A stretch of 64,000 nucleotides of DNA from Microbacterium hydrocarbonoxydans. Its GTDB lineage: Bacteria; Actinomycetota; Actinomycetes; Actinomycetales; Microbacteriaceae. The stretch lies in the NCBI RefSeq assembly GCF_000956475.1, contig NZ_JYJB01000010.1, positions 1,170,864 through 1,234,863 on the forward strand, written 5' to 3'. The translations under genes were made by a program, and so were the position numbers. Below are positions 35,782 to 44,133 of this stretch, piece by piece (the stretch's first letter is position 1; every line of letters begins with the position of its first letter). The notes below the pieces were generated by a model that was not told where the DNA came from, ran no database searches, and saw only the letters and a list, made by a program, of their open reading frames with translations.

Positions 35782-37644
35782 TCAGGCGTTCGCCAGGCGG
35801 TACCGCAGCGATGCCAGTTCGGCGCGCAGTGCGGCCGGCAGCTTGTCTCCGAAGGTGTCGTAGAACTCCTCGGTCAGATCGGCCTCGGTCTTCCACGCCT
35901 CCGCGTCGACCGAGAACAGCTCGTCGAGATCTTCCGCGGGGATGTCGAGGCCATCGAGGTTGAGGTCCGAGACGATGGGCAGGCGGCCGATCGGGCTGTC
36001 CACGGCGCCGACCTCGCCGGAGACGCGGCGGATGATCCAGTCGACGACACGCGAGTTGTCGCCGAATCCGGGCCACAGGAACCGGCCGTCTTCACCACGG
36101 CGGAACCAGTTCACCTGGAAGATCCGCGGGGCACGGTCGAAGCGCAGGCTGCGCCCGACCTTCAGCCAGTGACCGAAGTAGTCGGCCATGTTGTAGCCGC
36201 AGAACGGAAGCATCGCGAACGGGTCGCGTCGCAGCTCGCCGACCGTGCCCTCGGCGGCCGCCGTGCGCTCGGACGAGATGTTCGATCCGAGGAAGACACC
36301 ATGAGTCCAGTCGGTCGCCTCGACGACGAGCGGAACGTTCGACGCCCGGCGCCCGCCGAACAGGATCACATCGAGCGGAACGGCCGACTCCCAGTCCTCA
36401 GAGATCTGCGGGCACTGCGCCGCAGAGACCGTGAAGCGGGAGTTCGGGTGCGCCGCGGGACGCCCCGAGTCGGGCGTCCACTCGTTGCCTTCCCAGTCGA
36501 TGAGGTTCGCAGGCGCCTGGTCGGTCAGGCCCTCCCACCACACATCGCCGTCAGGCCGCAGCGCCACGTTCGTGAAGATCGTGTTGCCCCACAGGGTCTC
36601 GACCGCGGTGACGTTCGTGGACTCGCCGGTGCCGGGAGCGACGCCGAAGAAGCCGGCCTCGGGGTTGATGGCCCACATGCGACCGTCCTCACCAGGGCGG
36701 ATCCAGGCGATGTCGTCGCCGAGGGTCTCGACCTTCCACCCCGGGATCGTGGGGCGAAGCATCGCGAGGTTCGTCTTGCCGCACGCCGACGGGAAGGCGG
36801 CCGCCACGTGGAACGCCTTGCCCTCCGGCGAGATCACGCGGATGAGCAGCATGTGCTCGGCGAGCCAGCCCTCGTCGCGGGCGATGACCGAGGCGATGCG
36901 CAGGGCGAAGCACTTCTTCGCGAGGATCGCGTTGCCTCCGTAACCGGAGCCGAAGGAGTAGACCTCGAGAGTCTCAGGGAAGTGCACGATGTACTTCTCG
37001 TCGTTGCAGGGCCACTCGACGTCGGGCTCGCCATCGGCGAGCGGGGCGCCGACCGAGTGCACGGTCTTGACCCACGGAGCGCCATCGGCGATCTGCCGGG
37101 TCACGGCGTCGCCTACGCGCGTCATGATCCCGATCGAGGCGACCGCGTATGCGCTGTCGGTGACCTGAACGCCGATGTGCGACAGCGGTCCGCCGACCGG
37201 GCCCATCGAGAACGGCACGACGTACATCGTGCGGCCGCGCATCGAGCCCTCGAAGATCTCGGTCATCTTCTGACGCATCTCAGCCGGCGGCGCCCAGTTG
37301 TTCGTGGGGCCGGCGTCTTCCTCGCGCTCGGAGGAGATGAACGTGCGCCCTTCCGTGCGGGCGACGTCGCTGGGGTGCGAGCGTGCCAGGTAAGATCCGG
37401 GGCGCCATTCCGGGTTGAGTTTGATGAGCTTGCCCTCGTCGACCAGGCCGCGCAGCAGCCAGTCGTTCTCGGCGCGCGAGCCGTCGACCCAGTGGATGCG
37501 AGCAGGCTGCGTCAGCGCGGCGATCTCGTCGACCCACTCGGCCAGCTCCGCCATGGCGGGGGTGTCATAGGTCGGTGCCGCCCCGAACGTGCGCACGGGG
37601 GCGACGGATGCTGCGCGGGGGGTGAAGACTTCGGCGATCGCCAT
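35782..37644 (-). CDS. pckG: Phosphoenolpyruvate carboxykinase (GTP)
   Basis: Gluconeogenic enzyme converting oxaloacetate plus GTP to PEP, CO2 and GDP. The 620 residues fit the GTP family. The phosphate-binding loop A-F-P-S-A-C-G-K-T-N near residue 286 contains the active-site Cys, and downstream are the metal-binding D-D-I-A-W and G-E-S-T-N segments. A strong AAAGGAG precedes the ATG. It is divergent from a RamB-like regulator; in Corynebacterium RamB controls acetate and glyoxylate genes, so regulation by carbon source is likely here. Confidence 0.97.
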   Translation of the reverse strand: MAIAEVFTPRAASVAPVRTFGAAPTYDTPAMAELAEWVDEIAALTQPARIHWVDGSRAENDWLLRGLVDEGKLIKLNPEWRPGSYLARSHPSDVARTEGRTFISSEREEDAGPTNNWAPPAEMRQKMTEIFEGSMRGRTMYVVPFSMGPVGGPLSHIGVQVTDSAYAVASIGIMTRVGDAVTRQIADGAPWVKTVHSVGAPLADGEPDVEWPCNDEKYIVHFPETLEVYSFGSGYGGNAILAKKCFALRIASVIARDEGWLAEHMLLIRVISPEGKAFHVAAAFPSACGKTNLAMLRPTIPGWKVETLGDDIAWIRPGEDGRMWAINPEAGFFGVAPGTGESTNVTAVETLWGNTIFTNVALRPDGDVWWEGLTDQAPANLIDWEGNEWTPDSGRPAAHPNSRFTVSAAQCPQISEDWESAVPLDVILFGGRRASNVPLVVEATDWTHGVFLGSNISSERTAAAEGTVGELRRDPFAMLPFCGYNMADYFGHWLKVGRSLRFDRAPRIFQVNWFRRGEDGRFLWPGFGDNSRVVDWIIRRVSGEVGAVDSPIGRLPIVSDLNLDGLDIPAEDLDELFSVDAEAWKTEADLTEEFYDTFGDKLPAALRAELASLRYRLANA

Positions 37645-37724
37645 GACTGGTGCTCCTTTGAAGTGGGGGCCGGTACACCCATCTTCTTCTGACTCTCGGG
37701 CGACTTTCGGTCAATCGCGTCGAT

Positions 37725-37750
37725 AAGAATGCCAATTCTTTCGCTAAGAT
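37725..37750 (+). promoter_or_regulatory. Palindrome and leaderless -10 box of the RamB-like gene
   Basis: AAGAAT-N4-ATTCTT (37725-37740) is a perfect inverted repeat located just upstream of the -10 box TAAGAT (37745-37750), which is itself 6 nt before the ATG at 37757. A protein bound there would sit on the -35/-10 spacer, fitting autorepression and possibly pckG control. Confidence 0.6.
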
Positions 37751-37756
37751 CAAGGA

Positions 37757-39199
37757 ATGGCTCCCTCCGGCATCCATCTCACGACTCTCGGTCACCGCAT
37801 CCGCCACCATCGGCTCGAGAACGGGTTCACGCTCGACGAGCTCGGTGCGCTGGTCGGCGTCGCGGGCTCCCAGCTCAGCCTGATCGAGAACGGCAAGCGC
37901 GAGCCGAAGCTGTCACTGCTGCAGGCGATCGCTCACGCGACGCACACCGAGGTCACCGACCTGATCTCAGGCGAGCCGCCGAACAAGCGCGCAGCTCTGG
38001 AGATCGAGCTCGAGCGCGCGCAGGAGAGTCCGGTGTTCCGGCAGCTGGGCATCGCGCCCGTGCGCGTCACGAAGGGCATGAGCGACGAGACGATCGAGTC
38101 GCTGCTCGGACTGCATCGCGAGCTGCAGCGCCGAGAGCGCGAAGCGATCGCGACCCCCGAAGAGGCCCGCCGCGCCAACACAGAGCTGCGGTTGCGGATG
38201 CGCTCGCAGAACAACTACCTCCCCGACATCGAGAAGCTGGCAGAGAAGCAGCTTCGCGCCGCCGGCCACGTGCAGGGCGCTCTCACCCACCGCACCGTGA
38301 GCATCATGGCCGAGAAGCTCGGCTTCGAGCTCATCTACGTCAGTGACCTGCCTCACTCGACACGATCGGTCACCGACCTCGAGAACGGGCGCATCTACCT
38401 GCCGCCCGCCTCGATTCCCGGCGGTCACGGTCTGCGCTCGATGGCGCTCCAGGCGATGGCGCACCGGCTGCTGGGTCACCGCCCTCCCACCTCCTACGCC
38501 GACTTCCTGCAGCAGCGGCTCGAGATCAACTACTTCGCCGCGTCCTGCCTGATGCCGGAGACGGCATCCGTCACCTTCCTGCAGCAGGCGAAGAAGGACC
38601 GCAATCTCGCCGTCGAGGACTTCCGCGATGCGTTCGGCGTGACGCACGAGGCGGCGGGCATGCGGATGACGAACCTGGTCACGCAGCACCTCGGCATGCC
38701 TCTGCACTTCCTGCGCGTGGACGAGACGGGCGCCATCACGCGCGTGTACGAGAACGACGACCTTCCTCTGCCGATGGATGTCACCGGAGCGGTCGAGGGG
38801 CAGCGCGTGTGCCGCAGGTTCCAGGCGCGCGCCGCGTTCACGCAGCAGAACCGCACGGTCGAGCACCACCAGTACACCGACACCCCCTCGGGAACCTTCT
38901 GGTGCTCGACGCAGACGGGCTCGTCGAGCGAGGGCGAGTTCTCGGTGACCGTGGGCGTGCCCTTCGACGACGCGCGCTGGTGGCGGGGACGCGAGACGGC
39001 GGATCGGGCCGTGTCGACGTGCCCGGACGAATCCTGCTGCCGGCGTCCGCCGGCCGATCTCGCCGAACGATGGCAGGGAAAGGCGTGGCCCAGCGCGCGC
39101 GTGCACACGCACATGTTCTCGCCGCTCCCCCGTGGCGCCTTCCCCGGGGTGGACGACAACGAGGTGTACAACTTCCTCCTGCGGCACGCCGACGGCTGA
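37757..39199 (+). CDS. RamB-like XRE-family regulator with IrrE-like domain
   Basis: A 480-residue regulator with an N-terminal XRE HTH (residues 10-65, including A-G-S-Q-L-S-L-I-E-N-G-K-R) and a central IrrE/ImmA-like region around residues 180-290. The expected H-E-x-x-H metal motif is replaced by M-A-H-R-L-L-G-H. The C-terminal region matches the short-chain fatty-acyl regulator family. C. glutamicum RamB (similar length and layout) represses acetate and glyoxylate-cycle genes and responds to carbon source. It is divergent from pckG and probably leaderless. Confidence 0.88.
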   Translation: MAPSGIHLTTLGHRIRHHRLENGFTLDELGALVGVAGSQLSLIENGKREPKLSLLQAIAHATHTEVTDLISGEPPNKRAALEIELERAQESPVFRQLGIAPVRVTKGMSDETIESLLGLHRELQRREREAIATPEEARRANTELRLRMRSQNNYLPDIEKLAEKQLRAAGHVQGALTHRTVSIMAEKLGFELIYVSDLPHSTRSVTDLENGRIYLPPASIPGGHGLRSMALQAMAHRLLGHRPPTSYADFLQQRLEINYFAASCLMPETASVTFLQQAKKDRNLAVEDFRDAFGVTHEAAGMRMTNLVTQHLGMPLHFLRVDETGAITRVYENDDLPLPMDVTGAVEGQRVCRRFQARAAFTQQNRTVEHHQYTDTPSGTFWCSTQTGSSSEGEFSVTVGVPFDDARWWRGRETADRAVSTCPDESCCRRPPADLAERWQGKAWPSARVHTHMFSPLPRGAFPGVDDNEVYNFLLRHADG

Positions 39200-39292
39200 G
39201 TCGCAACGCGGTCGTTCATCGCGTCGCGCGGCTCTCCCGCGGGACGAGACGCCGACGCCCGGCAGCGCGCCGCGACGCCGCGGCCGTCCCCG

Positions 39293-40354
39293 TCAGCCGC
39301 TGACGAAGTCGCTGTAGCGTCGGAGTGCGGCGGCGACGGCCTCCGGATCGAGCGAAGGGTCGAAGGGCTCTGCGATCGGGATGTCCCGGTGCTTTCCCAC
39401 GGCGGCCGAGTGCGTCCACGCTCCGACGATGCGGCCGTCGGCCAGCAGGCTCGCTCGCACCATGCCGTTCTTGCCAGGACCGATGCGGGTCATCGCCTCG
39501 GCATCGGCGACCGGTGTGCGGTCGGCGTAGGAGATGTAGTACTCGTCGAACATCGGCAGTGCACGCACGGCGTCGCCGCCCGAGGCGCGACGCGGGCGCG
39601 ACGCAGACACGAAGAGACCCTCGGACACCTCGACCACGCGGTGCCGGCCGCGCTCGACCGCCTCACGCGCGGCCCCCAGCGTCAGGCCCGACCACCAGGC
39701 GAAGTCCGCGGCACCGGCAGGACCGTGCCCGTCGATGTAGCGCACGAACATCTCGGCCGCCGGGTCATCGGGCACGGCCGCCTCCGGAACATGCTCGTCG
39801 GCGAGGACGAACAGCTGCTCGCGCCCGACCGCGCCGTCGCGCGCGACGACCGGACCCTGCACGAGCACGGCATCGATACACAGCGCCCCGATGATGTGCA
39901 CTCCCCGCTGCCCGGACGGATCGATGCCGAGCTGCTGGATGTCATCGAACAGCTGCGCCCTGGTGCGGCCGCCGTCGGCGAGCTTCTCGCGCAGAGCGCG
40001 TGTCACGCGCGCCAGCACCTCGGCGTCGATGCCGAGCTGACGGTGCCGGCCGGCAGCCTGCTGGCGCTGGCGGGCACCGGTGACCGAGAGAACCCAGCGC
40101 AGATCGGCGGCGGGGATGATGTGCAGCGTGCCGCGCATGGTCCACGACCGCACGAGCTCACCCCGCGCGAACGCGCGATCGACCGCCGAAAGGGTCGGCG
40201 ATCCGGAGGAGCGGATGCCGAGCGCCCATCGCCCGCCCAGGAACTCCTGGCTCTGCACCGCGAGCATGTGCGCAGCGGCATCCGTCACCGATCGAGCCGG
40301 AGCTGTGAGGCGATGCGATCGCAGCCGTTCGGAGAGCAGAGCGCTGGGCGTCAT
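39293..40354 (-). CDS. AlkZ-like winged-helix DNA glycosylase family protein
   Basis: A 353-residue protein of the HTH_42/AlkZ family. AlkZ in Streptomyces unhooks interstrand DNA crosslinks, using a Q-x-Q motif; here V-Q-S-Q-E is present near residue 33, followed by the conserved R-S-W-T-M-R-G-T-L-H near residue 68. The ATG at 40354 is chosen because translation upstream is Arg/Cys-rich and unlike the family. The ATG lies 28 nt from the gap stop, so gap and this gene may be cotranscribed. Crosslink repair is inferred, as many paralogues are not characterised. Confidence 0.8.
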   Translation of the reverse strand: MTPSALLSERLRSHRLTAPARSVTDAAAHMLAVQSQEFLGGRWALGIRSSGSPTLSAVDRAFARGELVRSWTMRGTLHIIPAADLRWVLSVTGARQRQQAAGRHRQLGIDAEVLARVTRALREKLADGGRTRAQLFDDIQQLGIDPSGQRGVHIIGALCIDAVLVQGPVVARDGAVGREQLFVLADEHVPEAAVPDDPAAEMFVRYIDGHGPAGAADFAWWSGLTLGAAREAVERGRHRVVEVSEGLFVSASRPRRASGGDAVRALPMFDEYYISYADRTPVADAEAMTRIGPGKNGMVRASLLADGRIVGAWTHSAAVGKHRDIPIAEPFDPSLDPEAVAAALRRYSDFVSG

Positions 40355-40382
40355 GACACCATGATGCCCTGCGCATCGGACA

Positions 40383-41825
40383 TCACCCCTCGAGCGTGAC
40401 CTCGCGCCGGGTCGGCAGCACAACCGGGTGCGAGCCCGCCATGGTCTCGAGCACGCGGATGACCTGGCACGAGTAGCCGAACTCGTTGTCGTACCAGACG
40501 TAGAGGATGAGGGTGTCGTCGTCGGCGATCGTCGCGAGGCCGTCGACGATCCCCGCGCGATGCGAGCCGACGAAGTCGGTGGAGACGACCTCGGGCGACT
40601 CCACGTAGTCGATCTGCTGACGCAGCTTCGAGTGCAGCGACACCCGGCGAAGGTAGTCGTTGACCTGCGCCTTGGTCGCGGGACGCTCGATCGTCAGGTG
40701 CAGCACCGCGAGCGAGACGTCGGGCGTGGGCACGCGGATCGAGCTGCCGGTGAGCCTGCCTTCGAGCTGCGGCAGCGCCTTCGACACCGCCTTGGCGGCA
40801 CCGGTCTCGGTGATGACCATGTTCAGCACGGCCGAGCGGCCCCGGCGATCGCCTTTGTGGAAGTTGTCGATGAGGTTCTGGTCGTTCGTGAACGAGTGCA
40901 CGGTCTCGACGTGCCCCTTGACGACGCCGTACGCCTCGTCGATCGCGGCGAGCACAGGCGTGATCGCGTTGGTCGTGCACGATGCAGCCGAGAGGATGCG
41001 GTCGGACTCCTCCACGCGATCGTGGTTGATGCCGTGCACGATGTTCTTGAGCGGGCTCTTCCCCGGCGCGGTCAGCAGCACGCGGGCGACGCCGTTCGAG
41101 CGCAGGTGCTGCGAGAGGCCGGCCTCATCGCGCCAGCGCCCGGTGTTGTCGACCACGATCGCATCGTGGATGTCGTAGGCGGCGTAGTCGATCGAGGCGG
41201 GGTCGTCGGAGTAGATCACCTGGATGCGCGTGCCGTTCGCGATGATCTGCTCGGCCTGCTCGTCGACCGTCACGGAGCCGGCGAAGCTCCCGTGCACCGA
41301 GTCGCGCTGCAGGAGCGAGGCGCGCTTGACCAGATCGTTCTCCGATCCCCGGCGCACGACGATCGCGCGCAGGCGCAGGCCGCTGCCGCCGCCGGTGTGC
41401 GCGATCAGGATGCGGGCGAGCAGGCGCCCGATGCGACCGAAGCCGTACAGCACGACGTCGGTGGGGTCGGCCGCGACGGCGCCGGATGCCGGAGCAAGCA
41501 CCTCTGCGAGGTACTCCTCGAGCGAGGCGCCCGTGCCCGGACGGTCCCCGACGAGCCGGGCCACATCGATCGATGCCGCACCGGGCGCGAGGGCGTGCAC
41601 GGCTTCGAGCACCGCGAGCGTGTCTTCGAGAGCGAGCGGGGCATGGCCCAGCCTGGCGACCCTGTCGTGCACCTCGACGATGCCGGTGGCCGACAGCCCG
41701 AGCAGGCGGTGGCCGTGCAGCGAGGTGATCACATCGCGCTCCCGCCGCAGGGATCCGATGAGCGGGATCATCCGCTCTGCCAGTTCTTCGCGGGCCAGCC
41801 AGTTCTCGCCGTGTACGTCGGTCAT
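40383..41825 (-). CDS. Long-form glyceraldehyde-3-phosphate dehydrogenase (GapB-like)
   Basis: A 480-residue GAPDH with an extra N-terminal helical domain of about 125 residues before the Rossmann motif Y-G-F-G-R-I-G-R near residue 129. The catalytic Cys lies in A-A-S-C-T-T-N-A near residue 281, and the C-terminal W-Y-D-N-E-F-G-Y is intact. C. glutamicum GapB has the same length and works mainly in gluconeogenesis with NADP, so a gluconeogenic role is likely. The ATG at 41825 is preceded by AAGGA; an ATG 6 nt upstream is possible. Confidence 0.93.
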   Translation of the reverse strand: MTDVHGENWLAREELAERMIPLIGSLRRERDVITSLHGHRLLGLSATGIVEVHDRVARLGHAPLALEDTLAVLEAVHALAPGAASIDVARLVGDRPGTGASLEEYLAEVLAPASGAVAADPTDVVLYGFGRIGRLLARILIAHTGGGSGLRLRAIVVRRGSENDLVKRASLLQRDSVHGSFAGSVTVDEQAEQIIANGTRIQVIYSDDPASIDYAAYDIHDAIVVDNTGRWRDEAGLSQHLRSNGVARVLLTAPGKSPLKNIVHGINHDRVEESDRILSAASCTTNAITPVLAAIDEAYGVVKGHVETVHSFTNDQNLIDNFHKGDRRGRSAVLNMVITETGAAKAVSKALPQLEGRLTGSSIRVPTPDVSLAVLHLTIERPATKAQVNDYLRRVSLHSKLRQQIDYVESPEVVSTDFVGSHRAGIVDGLATIADDDTLILYVWYDNEFGYSCQVIRVLETMAGSHPVVLPTRREVTLEG

Positions 41826-41985
41826 CTGCATCCTTGCATGTGTGAGCGCGCGCCGAAGTGTGGCCGGCGCGCGGAATCGCCGGGTGGAGCATCGGGGGTG
41901 CTCCCAGGGTACGCGTGGTCGCGACCGGCAGACGAATCCTCTCGCGGTGCGGAATCTCTCTCCCCACGGTCCGCCGGCGGAGGGC

Positions 41986-42675
41986 TCAGAACCGGGCGGA
42001 GAACGCTCCGTCGGTCTTGATGAGCTGTCCCGAGATCCAGCGCCCCTCGTCGGAGACGAGGAACTCGACCACGGCGGCGACATCGACGGGGCGGCCGAGG
42101 CGGCCCAGCGGCGTCATCGCCCCGAGGCTCTCGCGCGTCGTGTCATCCATCCACCCGGTGTCGACGGGGCCGGGGTTCAGCACGTTCGCGGAGATGCCCC
42201 GCGGTCCGAGTTCACGCGCGGCCGAGATGACGAGCCGATCCAGGGCGCCCTTCGATGCACCGTAGGGGAGGTTGCCGGTGACGTGGTCGCTGGTGAGCGC
42301 GATGATCACGCCGCCGTCATCGCCCGCCTGCCGTGCGAACGCCGCGATCATGAGCAGACTGGCCCTGGCGTTGACCGCGATGTGCCGGTCGAAGCTCGCG
42401 GCGGTGGTGTCGAGGATGCCCGACTCGACGTCATGCGCGTGGCTGAGGACGAGCGCGCTGATCGTGCCGTACCGGCGGTTCACCTCGGCGATCAGCTGCT
42501 CGGGGCCCTCGGTCGTGGAGAGGTCGGCAGATATATGACCGTCGGCTGGAACGTCCGCGGTCGCGTCGTGATGGTCGCTCGTGACGACGGTCCAGCCTGC
42601 CGAGCGCAGACGAGGGACGATGCCGGCGGCGATGCTGTTCGCGCGCGCAGCGCCGGTGATGAGGGCAAGAGGCAT
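41986..42675 (-). CDS. Short-chain dehydrogenase with FabI-like cofactor loop
   Basis: A 229-residue SDR. The nucleotide-binding loop reads I-T-G-A-A-R-A-N-S-I-A, which lacks the usual G-x-G and resembles the A-N-x-S-I-A loop of enoyl-ACP reductases. The active-site Y-G-A-S-K (classical Y-x3-K) is kept near residue 145 with a Ser 13-14 residues earlier. The C-terminus has W-I-S-G-Q. Substrate unknown. TAGCGT 6 nt before the ATG suggests a leaderless transcript. Confidence 0.85.
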   Translation of the reverse strand: MPLALITGAARANSIAAGIVPRLRSAGWTVVTSDHHDATADVPADGHISADLSTTEGPEQLIAEVNRRYGTISALVLSHAHDVESGILDTTAASFDRHIAVNARASLLMIAAFARQAGDDGGVIIALTSDHVTGNLPYGASKGALDRLVISAARELGPRGISANVLNPGPVDTGWMDDTTRESLGAMTPLGRLGRPVDVAAVVEFLVSDEGRWISGQLIKTDGAFSARF

Positions 42676-42681
42676 TCGGAC

Positions 42682-42687
42682 ACGCTA
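42682..42687 (-). promoter_or_regulatory. -10 box of the leaderless SDR promoter
   Basis: TAGCGT on the minus strand, 6 nt before the ATG at 42675. It lies in the 25-nt gap behind the upstream membrane gene, so the SDR can also be read through. Confidence 0.5.
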
Positions 42688-42700
42688 TCGGATCGCAGGC

Positions 42701-43228
42701 TCAGAGCGGCCAGCCCATCACCACGAGACCGGCGCTCATCGCCCACGACTCGATCGCGAGCAGCCGGGCCGCCCGTGCGGGTCTCGCGCACTCGACGAAC
42801 CACTCGGTGACGATCGTCCACAGCACGACGCCGGCCACGCCGACGACGCCGATCACGGCGAGAACGCCGGTGAACCCGTGTCCGGTATGCGCAACCGACG
42901 CGGAGACGTGATCGGTGGATGCGCCTTGGAACGCGCACATCGCCATGGCGAGTGATGCCAGGGCGCGATGGCAGCACGCCGCCGCCGCTCGGGTCCCCCG
43001 GACGCCGACCGTGCCGATCATCGCCGACACGACCAGGATCGCACCGAGCAGAAGCCCCGTCCCCGGAGGGACGTCGCGTACCGCGAGTGCCAGCATCGCG
43101 ACCGCCATCACGATCGCGGCCTGCCGTCCCTGCCACGGCACCGCCCGCCTGGCGGCGACGCACGCTCCTGCGGACACGAGCGCGGCGAGCACCATCAGCC
43201 ATGATGCTGCGGGGAGGATGTGATCCAC
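42701..43228 (-). CDS. Six-helix membrane protein with His/Met/Cys-rich helix
   Basis: A 175-residue integral membrane protein with helices at about 5-27, 33-52, 56-78, 82-102, 115-140 and 153-174. Helix 4 contains A-C-C-H-R-A-L-A-S-L-A-M-A-M-C, and H-T-G-H-G lies before helix 5. These potential soft-metal ligands recall DUF5134-type proteins, but the assignment is uncertain. Its start is only 11 bp from an operator shared with the copper amine oxidase gene, so a role in copper supply is a reasonable guess. Confidence 0.65.
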   Translation of the reverse strand: MDHILPAASWLMVLAALVSAGACVAARRAVPWQGRQAAIVMAVAMLALAVRDVPPGTGLLLGAILVVSAMIGTVGVRGTRAAAACCHRALASLAMAMCAFQGASTDHVSASVAHTGHGFTGVLAVIGVVGVAGVVLWTIVTEWFVECARPARAARLLAIESWAMSAGLVVMGWPL

Positions 43229-43238
43229 GTCCGCATTA

Positions 43239-43260
43239 TATTGATCACGCGCTCAAAATA
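43239..43260. promoter_or_regulatory. TetR-type operator 1
   Basis: The core TTGATC-N4-GCTCAA (43241-43256) is an inverted repeat with one mismatch, flanked by TA on both sides. It lies between the divergent membrane gene and the TetR gene and matches the site before the amine oxidase gene at most positions. Confidence 0.75.
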
Positions 43261-43293
43261 GCTAGACCTCGGCGAATGAGGCAGGATGGGCAG

Positions 43294-43878
43294 ATGCCCC
43301 GAGTCGTCGATCACGATGAACGCCGCAGGCAGATCGCCGAGGCGCTGCTCGTCGTCGCTGCTCGCGACGGCCACGAGAGTGTGACCTCCCGAGCTGTCGC
43401 GAAGGAACTCGGCGTCGCCACCGGCTCTCTGTGGCACTACTTCGACGGCTTCGACGATGTCATCCGCGCCGCGGCGGCAGAGGTGACCCGGCGAACCGGT
43501 GAACGGATCACCGCCGCCACCACGGGACTCCGTGGCATCGCCCGACTCGACGCCCTGATGCGCGAGGTCCTGCCCGTCGACGATCGCACCCGCACGGAGG
43601 CCCGAGTCGTCGTGGGCTTCTGGGGTCGACTCGCCACCCTCGCACCGTCGTCGGACGCCGCGGTCGCCACGCTCGCAACCTGGCAGGACGGCATCCGCGA
43701 TGCGCTCGACGAAGCCATGGCCGACGGTGAACTGCGCCGCAATACCCCGACGGATGCGGTGATGGCGCTGCTCCGCTCGGTCACCTACGGGCAGCAGGTC
43801 GTCGAGGTCACCGAGCCTCAGGATGCCGACGCCCACATGGCAGTGGCGCACGGCATCCTCGCGCCCTGGCGCGCCTGA
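43294..43878 (+). CDS. TetR-family regulator of the amine oxidase gene
   Basis: A 194-residue repressor with an N-terminal TetR HTH (S-V-T-S-R-A-V-A-K-E-L-G-V-A-T-G-S-L-W-H-Y-F) at about residues 28-50 and a helical ligand domain. The ATG at 43294 is preferred to an in-frame ATG at 43276 because AGGATGGG precedes it. Near-identical palindromes before this gene and before the copper amine oxidase gene make autoregulation and control of amine oxidation likely, with an amine as candidate inducer. Confidence 0.87.
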   Translation: MPRVVDHDERRRQIAEALLVVAARDGHESVTSRAVAKELGVATGSLWHYFDGFDDVIRAAAAEVTRRTGERITAATTGLRGIARLDALMREVLPVDDRTRTEARVVVGFWGRLATLAPSSDAAVATLATWQDGIRDALDEAMADGELRRNTPTDAVMALLRSVTYGQQVVEVTEPQDADAHMAVAHGILAPWRA

Positions 43879-43934
43879 CCCCCTCCGCCCTTCACCCTCC
43901 GCCGCCGCCTCTCCCGCATCCGGCATCCGCTGTT

Positions 43935-44014
43935 CGAAAAGTCGGAGCATCCGCACGACACGCCGATGGCGGATGCCGCGCCATGGCGTGTCGCAACGAG
44001 ACTCCGACGTTTCG
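43935..44014. repeat. 80-bp compound palindrome between the TetR and amine oxidase genes
   Basis: Outer arms of 13 bp (43935-43947 and 44002-44014, one mismatch) enclose symmetric 9-nt spacers and inner arms of 13 bp (43957-43970 and 43980-43992, one bulged base). The remaining loop is 9 nt. As RNA it would fold into one long two-tier hairpin and could end the TetR transcript; as DNA it resembles a small palindromic mobile unit. Confidence 0.85.
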
Positions 44015-44098
44015 CACGACGATGCACGACGCGGACGGCGCGACGTCCCGGGGCTTGTGCACGCCTGCTGGACCGTCGTACGATCGTCGCAACCCGTT

Positions 44099-44120
44099 TA
44101 TTGAGCAATCGCTCGAAATA
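44099..44120. promoter_or_regulatory. TetR-type operator 2
   Basis: The core TTGAGC-N4-GCTCGA (44101-44116), with the same flanking TA bases as operator 1, lies 14-35 bp before the amine oxidase ATG. Across 22 positions the two sites agree at 17. Confidence 0.75.
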
Positions 44121-44133
44121 GTGAGGTACGCCG

